Assembly (NCBI GenBank): GCA_913049615.1
Contig: CAJWZI010000135.1
Location: 1-5,602, forward strand
DNA: 5,602 bases
DNA from: an uncultured Alphaproteobacteria bacterium
GTDB lineage: Bacteria > Pseudomonadota > Alphaproteobacteria > GCA-2731375
Reading direction: 5' to 3'
Part shown: positions 1 through 4,693 of the stretch, one piece after another
How positions within the stretch are numbered: position 1 is the first letter of the stretch
Layout: the number at the start of each line of letters is the position of its first letter
Translations under genes and position numbers: made by a program
The notes under the pieces: model-generated
What the model saw: the letters and a program-made list of their open reading frames with translations, nothing else
Database searches by the model: none
What the model was told of the DNA's origin: nothing

Positions 1-161
1 TCCGATCTATATAGCAACTGGCGAAGTGGATAGGCCCCGGCCGGGGTGGCGCCATCGCCTTCCCGTTTGTCGGTGGTCACACCGCCCCGTCCCAGGGTGC
101 AGCGGAACACTCGGTTCCCACACTGCAGCCAGCCGTCTGCTGAAACTTTGAGATGAATCAA
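1..161 (-). CDS. L,D-transpeptidase (YkuD family), N-terminal fragment running off the left edge
   Basis: This is the 5' end of a peptidoglycan L,D-transpeptidase or related YkuD enzyme. Such enzymes form or edit peptide cross-links using a catalytic Cys in the C-terminal half, which lies outside the window. About 53 codons are visible. After a short start (IHLKVSADGWLQCGNRVFRC) comes the block LGRGGVTTDKREGDGATPAG followed by YPLRQLLYRS, which I recognise as the N-terminal signature of the short, signal-peptide-less YkuD proteins (COG3786 type) of alphaproteobacteria. The reading frame has an in-frame TGA at 177-179 and no ATG before the conserved block. The start is therefore most likely TTG at 159-161, preceded by AAGGG at 168-172 with a 6-nt spacer. 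A sigma70-like promoter lies just upstream. A longer ATG frame over the same bases (7-192) encodes nothing recognisable. Family is firm; the exact start is fairly sure. Confidence 0.85.
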   Translation of the reverse strand, partial: MIHLKVSADGWLQCGNRVFRCTLGRGGVTTDKREGDGATPAGAYPLRQLLYRS

Positions 162-167
162 TGCATG

Positions 168-172
168 CCCTT
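168..172 (-). promoter_or_regulatory. Ribosome-binding site deciding the TTG start of the L,D-transpeptidase
   Basis: On the minus strand AAGGG sits 6 nt before the TTG at 161. The in-frame stop at 177-179 is just upstream, so this site fixes a TTG start between the stop and the conserved domain. Confidence 0.6.
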
Positions 173-201
173 GGCGTCAGAATTAAATTCATGATCGAAA
201 T

Positions 202-231
202 ATTATATACCCACTAGAAAGATTCTGTCGA
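202..231 (-). promoter_or_regulatory. Sigma70-like promoter for the L,D-transpeptidase gene
   Basis: On the minus strand a perfect TATAAT (positions 207 down to 202) follows TCGACA (231 down to 226; 5 of 6 to TTGACA) with an 18-bp spacer. Transcription would start near position 195, giving a leader of about 34 nt before the TTG start. It is the best promoter match in the window. Confidence 0.6.
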
Positions 232-495
232 AGCCCGCATTGAGGGAGAGAAATCAAGTCAGATGGTATTTTCGACGTAGTAGCGATGCAATTTACCAGA
301 TCCATCGACCGCGAAACTTCGTGGAATAGTCCAGACAGACGGCCCTGTTCCGACATTCAGATGCTGTGGGGGAAACTAGACGCATAGGCGGCAGGATTAT
401 GGTAGGTTTGGCGCGAAAATTACGGCTATCTGGGAAATAGCAATTTAAGCGGGATCGCCCGCACGCTCCAACATGACCTCCCGGGAAACAATCAG
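232..495. other. Intergenic stretch upstream of the DCC gene
   Basis: I find no gene here. The frame open on the minus strand from 293 to 517 has no recognisable domain, is rich in Cys, Arg and Pro, and overlaps the start of the DCC gene, so I do not call it. A short GC hairpin is visible (GCGGG at 449-453 and CCCGC at 458-462, loop ATCG), about 35 nt before the DCC start; it lacks a T-run and so is not an intrinsic terminator. No convincing promoter for the plus-strand gene could be read. No tRNA-like or repeat structure was seen. Confidence 0.4.
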
Positions 496-891
496 GTGTT
501 AAACAATATTGACACACTAAAGCGCGGTGATTTTTTACTGTATGACGGCGAATGTCCTATTTGTAGCCGTTATGTATTGTGGACAAACATTCGCAATAAG
601 AATCCGGACATTGCCCTTCTGGACGCGCGCCAACAGCCAGAGTTAGTCGCCGCACTCCGAACCGAAGGCATCGAGATTAACAACACGATGTTTTTGCAAG
701 TTGATGGGCGACGCTTCGTTGGCGCCGCCGCTATGGCAAAAATCAGCGTTTACATGCCGCAGAACACTTTGCCACAGCGCATACTGAGAAGTTTAACCAG
801 TTCACAGCTTTTGTTTCAGACAATATATCCCGGTCTGGTTTTGGGACGTAAGTTGTTGCTCGCCCTTTTGCGGCGCCGGCAAATCAGGTAG
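496..891 (+). CDS. DCC-family (DUF393) thiol-disulfide oxidoreductase
   Basis: This 131-residue protein belongs to the DCC family (DUF393, PF04134), predicted thioredoxin-fold redox proteins named after a conserved D-x-x-C-x-x-C motif near the N-terminus. The motif is intact: FLLYDGECPICSRY at residues 13-26, with D17, C20 and C23. The second half of the family pattern follows: LLDARQQPEL near 41-50 and the strand FLQVDGRRFVGAAAM near 66-80. Length fits the family, and there is no signal peptide or membrane segment, so a cytoplasmic protein is likely. The start is GTG at 496. The frame stays open upstream, but no better start is in frame; the ATG at 473 is out of frame. A weak GGGA lies at 483-486. 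DCC genes are often adjacent or fused to HTTM membrane proteins, which matches the neighbours at 884-2288. The gene is convergent with those and shares 8 bp with the next one. The true substrate is unknown. Confidence 0.85.
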   Translation: MLNNIDTLKRGDFLLYDGECPICSRYVLWTNIRNKNPDIALLDARQQPELVAALRTEGIEINNTMFLQVDGRRFVGAAAMAKISVYMPQNTLPQRILRSLTSSQLLFQTIYPGLVLGRKLLLALLRRRQIR

Positions 892-1438
892 GCGCGTGGT
901 ATTTTACCCTACCTTCAAACGACTTGCCGCAAATGTCGCCTCGGTACCCGAACAGCGTCTCGCCATTCCAGGCTATTTCAACTTTTGCATAAATTTCGCG
1001 ATTTGAGCTGAGGGGTTTGCGAGTGAACCGCATTTCGCTCAAGGCGATTACAAGCGGTCGGTAACGTAAGTGCGGGTTTTCGTCCAGGAAGGCGACAATA
1101 GATTCTTCGCTTGAGGCTCGACAACGGAAGACATGCAAGAAATTTTTGAGATCAAACAGAAAGCTGTTGAAAAGATGGCGATGACGGGCGAGTTCGAACC
1201 ATTTTTTGGAATTATCGTTGATAACAAATACATGCGTTAACGCTTTAGAATGCGGCACTGTGTACATGCCATAGCCGCCAAGTTTCCAAGGATTGATCTG
1301 CTCTCTAGCCACTAAATTCAGATGTACGCAAATCCAACCCACATGGGCAAGCAACAGCAGTCCGACTAAGAACTTGAAGGCAAAACCTGCGCGCTTGTGA
1401 TCAGAAATTTCAGCGTGGTTGGTGGATTTTGAGAACAT
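884..1438 (-). CDS. Single-span membrane protein of unknown family, partner of the HTTM-like protein
   Basis: I do not recognise a named family for this 184-residue protein. A basic N-terminus (about residues 1-17) is followed by one hydrophobic segment near 18-40 (FAFKFLVGLLLLAHVGWICV), which suggests a membrane anchor with the rest outside the cytoplasm. Right after it comes a striking block, INPWKLGGYGMYTVP (48-62), followed by a mixed alpha/beta domain of about 120 residues. Cys residues at about 37, 106 and 170 are the only ones. The start ATG at 1436-1438 has GAGG four nt upstream, and the gene begins 10 bp after the stop of the HTTM-like gene, so the two are very probably one transcript. 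The stop TGA at 884-886 lies inside the last codons of the convergent DCC gene. I recall similar small proteins with a W-K-x-x-x-Y-x-M-Y block beside HTTM/DCC genes, but this is from memory. Confidence 0.8.
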   Translation of the reverse strand: MFSKSTNHAEISDHKRAGFAFKFLVGLLLLAHVGWICVHLNLVAREQINPWKLGGYGMYTVPHSKALTHVFVINDNSKKWFELARHRHLFNSFLFDLKNFLHVFRCRASSEESIVAFLDENPHLRYRPLVIALSEMRFTRKPLSSNREIYAKVEIAWNGETLFGYRGDICGKSFEGRVKYHAPT

Positions 1439-1448
1439 GACCCCTCAG

Positions 1449-2288
1449 CTAACTGAACGCGAGTGAGATCAGACCATTAATGCTATAGACGTCGACAAAC
1501 AGGAACGGGACACATACCATTAAAAGCCAGGGACGCATCCCATATCCAAACGCGATACAAAGAAGTGCGATGTTCAAGACCTGAAAGTTCATCTCGTCCA
1601 CGTAAAGTCCTGCTCCCAAAAGAAAAGAGATTTCTATGAAGAGAAACAGCAGACTTCGAACACCAATTAGAAGCAGGATACCAACAACCGCTTGCCAAAT
1701 CACAATGAACGTTCCGATAAACCGGTGCCAAAGGCACGAATTGTTAACAGCATCAGGTCCACACAAGAAACCGAAAATATGTTCGGTAATTGATCCATAA
1801 AGGCTCAAAAATGTGATGAACGAACCGTCTAGGTAGGTGCCGGCCACGAGCTTCTGTGCACAGGCCGCGAGCATGACGATGCCCAAAGTGGCTCGTAAAT
1901 ACCATCTATACAATTCCGATTTCCACCATGCTTCTCCGAAGGCAAATGCAACCGGAATAGTCCAGACTGCGAGCCAGCCGTGATTGTGAAAAGCTGCCCA
2001 TTTTGCGGTCACGTAAACTAAGATGGAAACAGCGAAAAGTCCGACGCCGACCTGACTAGTTCGTGCAAATGGCACTAAAATACAGGAAAGTACGATGCCG
2101 ATTGTGGCGGCGACTAGCTGGTAGCGTTCGAATTGGAAGTTACCTTTGAGGTCCATTACTAATTCAAAGACCACTGATAAAATTGCTATGGCGAGGCCTA
2201 GGCGCAAATAATCTTCGAGCTGCTCATTTGATGGGGCCCCGGCATAAGCTAGAGCAAATAGACCGGGTCTATCTGAGTTCACAGACAT
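1449..2288 (-). CDS. HTTM-like (gamma-carboxylase-like) polytopic membrane protein
   Basis: This 279-residue inner-membrane protein is very hydrophobic, with roughly seven to eight predicted spans (near 28-48, 57-75, 81-96, 104-120, 129-148, 190-209, 211-229 and 236-270). It looks like the HTTM domain, the transmembrane part of vitamin K-dependent gamma-glutamyl carboxylase and its many bacterial relatives. Two local matches support this. HNHGWLAVW (101-109) resembles the NNHSYLYGL region of human GGCX around His160. CAQKLVAGTYLDG (143-155) resembles VKKLDADWVEG around Lys218, giving candidate functional residues H103 and K146. There is no lumenal carboxylase C-terminal domain; the protein ends soon after the membrane region. 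The start ATG at 2286-2288 has only a weak ribosome-binding site, so the true start could be slightly different. It is the first gene of a two-gene minus-strand unit with the 184-residue protein. A DoxX-like or otherwise unrelated membrane protein remains possible. Confidence 0.7.
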   Translation of the reverse strand: MSVNSDRPGLFALAYAGAPSNEQLEDYLRLGLAIAILSVVFELVMDLKGNFQFERYQLVAATIGIVLSCILVPFARTSQVGVGLFAVSILVYVTAKWAAFHNHGWLAVWTIPVAFAFGEAWWKSELYRWYLRATLGIVMLAACAQKLVAGTYLDGSFITFLSLYGSITEHIFGFLCGPDAVNNSCLWHRFIGTFIVIWQAVVGILLLIGVRSLLFLFIEISFLLGAGLYVDEMNFQVLNIALLCIAFGYGMRPWLLMVCVPFLFVDVYSINGLISLAFS

Positions 2289-2737
2289 CGCCGCTATACT
2301 CTAATTGAACGTTGGCGCACCGCCCGACCATGTCCCTGCTTGCGCCCAAGGCCGGCCGTAGCAAAGCGCTGATGGTCACGACTTACCATTGCTTGGTGAG
2401 GATGGCTTAAAAGCACTTGGACTTCCGATCTGACGGCGCAAGCGCTTGTTGAATGCAATCGCAAACATAACTCCGGTTGAGCCGGTGTATGCCATTCACG
2501 CACCCTGTAGATCATTCCGGCCTCCTCGCAGACGCTAACAGAATATCGGCAGATCATCATCGTTAAATTAAGCCTGCCATTCGGAACCATCCATGCCGGC
2601 TTCTGGATCCAGCTGAGTTAAAACTATCTTCGGGAAAATTTAAAGCGAGATTGATTTATGCCGAGTCGATCTGACTCAGAAATGTTTTGCTAATTGTATT
2701 CATTAGGGGCAATTTTTGCTGAGTATGTAGATTGTCG
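2289..2737. other. 449-bp intergenic region between ribA and the HTTM-like gene
   Basis: No convincing gene is present. A 98-codon frame is open on the minus strand (2294-2590), starting ATG and containing an internal ATG-ATG pair, but its product is unusually rich in Arg, His and Gln, shows no domain and is not preceded by a clear ribosome-binding site. It could be a decayed remnant or chance. Small inverted repeats are visible: CAAGCGCTTG (2439-2448), CTGGATCCAG (2603-2612), GAGTC/GACTC with a 5-nt loop (2663-2677), and TGTAG/CTACA around the ribA stop (2726-2742). None is followed by a T-run, so no intrinsic terminator is called. The right part (about 2615-2737) is AT-rich; the left part is GC-rich. 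Confidence 0.4.
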
Positions 2738-3856
2738 CTACAACAAATGACCGGATCGGTCCTTCTTAGTTCGCAGATAGAATTCGTTGTGCACGTTGGC
2801 GGGAAAACTATGCGGCACCCGTTCGCTGACCGTGATGCCGCAGGCTTCCAGCCCTTCCACCTTGTCAGGATTGTTGGTCAACAAGCGCACTTCGTTGAAG
2901 CCTAACAAGCTCAGCATTTGCGCTGCTGGCAGAAAAACTCGTTCGTCGGCATCAAAACCTAGCCGGAGGTTGGCGTCGATGGTATCAAACCCTTCTGCCT
3001 GCAGGCTATAGGCGCGCAGTTTGTTCATTAGGCCGATGCCGCGGCCCTCTTGAGCCAGATACAGCAACACGCCACTGCCTTGTTCCGCCATCAAGGCGAT
3101 TGCGCCACGCAACTGCTCTCCGCAGTCGCATTTCATCGAGGCCAAGAGGTCGCCGGTGAAACATTCCGAATGCAGGCGGGTCAAGACCGGAGAATGGCGG
3201 TCCGGGTCGCCGATAATAATAGCCAGATGCTCAATGCCACCATCAGCTGGACGGAAGGCGACCAGGCGGCAATCCTGGGCATCGGCAAGTGGCACTGGTG
3301 CTTCCGCCACCTGACGTAGGGAGAGGGCGGCGGAAGGTTCAAAATCAAAGATCTGGGAGGTGGTAACCGTAAGAAACTTGCGCTCGGCAGCATAAAGACG
3401 GGATTTGTCGGTAATCGGCACCACCACGGCGGAAGGCAAAAGGCGTGCCGCCTTAGCCAATTGTACTGCAGCAATTTCAGTTTCGAGAGGCGGCCGGCGA
3501 TCTCGCTTGAAGGGCCCACGCAAAGGCTGGGCTAGGTCTGTGCTGCCATCTGCCAAGGTTTGCACTAAGCCAACGTCTGTATTCTGGTCTACGGGCAACA
3601 ATACCACGCCAGTGCCGGTGGGTTTAATATGTAAGGCCCTGGCCCGGCTTTCAGTCAGCACTAACACGGCCTTGTTGGCGCCGTTCGCCCCGTCCATGCC
3701 CCAGCTGCAGATTTCGGCTAGACTGCCAAGGCTGGCCTGCTCCGCTGCTAGAGCTAGGGCATAGTCTTCATCATCAGTTCCTAGCAAGACTAGGAGCCCA
3801 CGCCGCAGTTCGGCGATAGCCCGGTCAACAGCAATTACATTATCATCGGTGGTCAT
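2738..3856 (-). CDS. ribA: GTP cyclohydrolase II with a degenerate RibB-like N-terminal half
   Basis: RibA opens GTP to 2,5-diamino-6-ribosylamino-pyrimidinone phosphate, formate and pyrophosphate, the first step of riboflavin synthesis, in the cytoplasm. Numbered from ATG 3856 (372 residues), the C-terminal 180 residues match the enzyme closely. HSECFTGDLLASMKCDCGEQ gives zinc ligands C232, C243 and C245. Next come YLAQEGRGIGLMNKLRAY (Y283), FDADER (D304, R306) and LLTNNPDKVEGLEACGI, ending in the typical YLRTKK...GHLL tail. By spacing these correspond to E. coli C54, C65, C67, Y105, D126 and R128, so the enzyme should be active. Residues 1 to about 190 follow the RibB (DHBP synthase) pattern but lack its acidic catalytic loop and its GGHTE histidine, so that half is probably inactive. 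A TTG at 3869-3871, five codons upstream, has a better-spaced AGG; the ATG has none, so the start is uncertain. The nearest minus-strand gene downstream is 449 bp away, so ribA may be transcribed alone. No FMN riboswitch is visible. Confidence 0.95.
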   Translation of the reverse strand: MTTDDNVIAVDRAIAELRRGLLVLLGTDDEDYALALAAEQASLGSLAEICSWGMDGANGANKAVLVLTESRARALHIKPTGTGVVLLPVDQNTDVGLVQTLADGSTDLAQPLRGPFKRDRRPPLETEIAAVQLAKAARLLPSAVVVPITDKSRLYAAERKFLTVTTSQIFDFEPSAALSLRQVAEAPVPLADAQDCRLVAFRPADGGIEHLAIIIGDPDRHSPVLTRLHSECFTGDLLASMKCDCGEQLRGAIALMAEQGSGVLLYLAQEGRGIGLMNKLRAYSLQAEGFDTIDANLRLGFDADERVFLPAAQMLSLLGFNEVRLLTNNPDKVEGLEACGITVSERVPHSFPANVHNEFYLRTKKDRSGHLL

Positions 3857-3896
3857 GATTGTAGTGGACAATATACCTGCGCGGGCGATTTGGTGA

Positions 3897-3925
3897 AATA
3901 TTTTCCAGTTTAGAGGTTATCACAA
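3897..3925 (-). promoter_or_regulatory. Possible ribA promoter
   Basis: On the minus strand TTGTGA (3925 down to 3920) and AATATT (3902 down to 3897) are 17 bp apart, each matching 4 of 6 consensus bases. Transcription would begin near 3890, upstream of both candidate starts. The match is weak and supported mainly by location in the divergent intergenic region. Confidence 0.25.
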
Positions 3926-3939
3926 TAAGGCTGTTCTTC

Positions 3940-3968
3940 TTGCAGCGATCACAGGACCTGTCTATATC
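3940..3968 (+). promoter_or_regulatory. Possible promoter of the response regulator with an embedded inverted repeat
   Basis: TTGCAG (3940-3945) and TATATC (3963-3968) are separated by 17 bp; the hexamers match the sigma70 consensus at 3 and 4 of 6 positions. The spacer holds a perfect 5-1-5 inverted repeat, ACAGG-A-CCTGT (3951-3961), the right place for a repressor or autoregulator to bind. Both the promoter and the operator are inferences from short sequence. Confidence 0.3.
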
Positions 3969-4004
3969 AAAAACAACGCACTTATGGCGCAAGGCAGGGT
4001 AGCA

Positions 4005-4682
4005 ATGACGGCGAAGAAAATACTTCTTGTAGACGGTAAAGAGCCATTGCGTGGCGTTTTGGCCAGGCAATTGGACCTGCACGACGAATTCGCAACTTCC
4101 CAGGCTGCAACTGGAGCAGAAGCTTTGGAAATAACCAAAAGCCACCATTTCGACCTAATTTTGTTAAATTTGGATCTCGGCGGTGGGGAAGTTTGCAAAA
4201 TTTTGCGTAAATCCGGCGTGAAATGCCCCGTCATAATGCTGACGGCAGCGGACAGTGATGCCGATACAATTTTGCGTTCGGAATTTGGCACTAATGATTG
4301 CGTGATCAAGCCCTTTAAATTCGCCGTACTGTTAGCCCGCATACGTTCACATCTGCGTCAACACGAGCTGTCTGATGACGCAGTGTATTCCATTGGCCCA
4401 TATATTTTTCGTCCTTCAGCCAAACTGTTGTTGCAGGGCGAGAGCAATGAAAAGGTGCGCCTGACCGAAAAAGAAACGTCGATCCTGAAATTTTTATTTG
4501 GCAATGGCGGCAAGGCCGTTAGTCGGGATGTCCTGTTGAACGAGGTGTGGGGCTACAATGCTGGTGTCACAACACATACTCTGGAAACCCATATCTATCG
4601 ACTGCGGCAAAAAATCGAAAGTGATCCGTCATCTGCTGAAATTTTGGTCACAGAATCGGGTGGTTATCGCCTGTTGATGTAG
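4005..4682 (+). CDS. OmpR-family DNA-binding response regulator with an atypical receiver lacking the phosphoacceptor Asp
   Basis: This 225-residue transcription factor has a receiver domain (about 3-118) and an OmpR/PhoB winged helix (about 130-225). The ATG at 4005 is preferred over ATG 3984 because AGGG (3996-3999) lies 5 nt before it. The DNA-binding half is intact: LTEKETSILKFL (153-164), VSRDVLLNEVWGYN, the recognition-helix region THTLETHIYRLRQKIE (190-205) and the wing SGGYRL (218-223). The receiver is unusual. The acidic pair reads D10-G11. The residue 45 positions on, where CheY has Asp57, is Asn55 (codon AAT, 4167-4169) in DLILLNLDLGGGE, and the usual L-P-x-x-x-G loop is shortened by about three residues. 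T80 and K102 are kept. Phosphorylation at the normal site is therefore unlikely. No histidine kinase is nearby. It is divergent from ribA and ends 11 bp before the convergent FAD oxidoreductase. The target genes are unknown. Confidence 0.92.
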   Translation: MTAKKILLVDGKEPLRGVLARQLDLHDEFATSQAATGAEALEITKSHHFDLILLNLDLGGGEVCKILRKSGVKCPVIMLTAADSDADTILRSEFGTNDCVIKPFKFAVLLARIRSHLRQHELSDDAVYSIGPYIFRPSAKLLLQGESNEKVRLTEKETSILKFLFGNGGKAVSRDVLLNEVWGYNAGVTTHTLETHIYRLRQKIESDPSSAEILVTESGGYRLLM

Positions 4683-4693
4683 GGTTATGTATT

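Noticed and set aside
7..192. 61-codon minus-strand frame starting ATG at 192
   Set aside because: It is a shadow of the L,D-transpeptidase frame starting at 161, which carries the recognisable YkuD block; the shadow product has no domain.
293..517. 74-codon minus-strand frame
   Set aside because: It overlaps the start of the DCC gene, has no domain or ribosome-binding site, and its composition is unlike the neighbours.
867..883. TTTGC...GCAAA hairpin near the end of the DCC gene as a bidirectional terminator
   Set aside because: The stem is 5 bp and the T and A tracts are on the wrong sides for termination in either direction; it is also coding.
1190..1202. GGTTCGAACTC on the minus strand, resembling a tRNA T-arm
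   Set aside because: It lies inside the 184-residue coding region (codons for W-F-E-L) and no acceptor, D or anticodon arms can be drawn around it.
2422..2431. CTTCCGATCT, identical to the last ten bases of a common sequencing adapter (the window also begins TCCGATCT)
   Set aside because: Flanking bases do not match the adapter, and the copy at the window start lies within a well-conserved coding frame. Chance is the simplest reading, although read-level checking at 2422 would settle it.
2663..2742. Hairpins downstream of ribA (GAGTC/GACTC and TGTAG/CTACA) as a terminator
   Set aside because: Stems are only 5 bp and no T-run follows on the minus strand.
3050..3764. Plus-strand open frames across ribA (2787-3011, 3050-3319, 3405-3764)
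   Set aside because: They are antisense shadows of a strongly conserved enzyme and encode nothing recognisable.
3857..4004. FMN riboswitch upstream of ribA
   Set aside because: The conserved FMN-element sequence blocks are absent and the divergent intergenic space is too short once promoters are counted.
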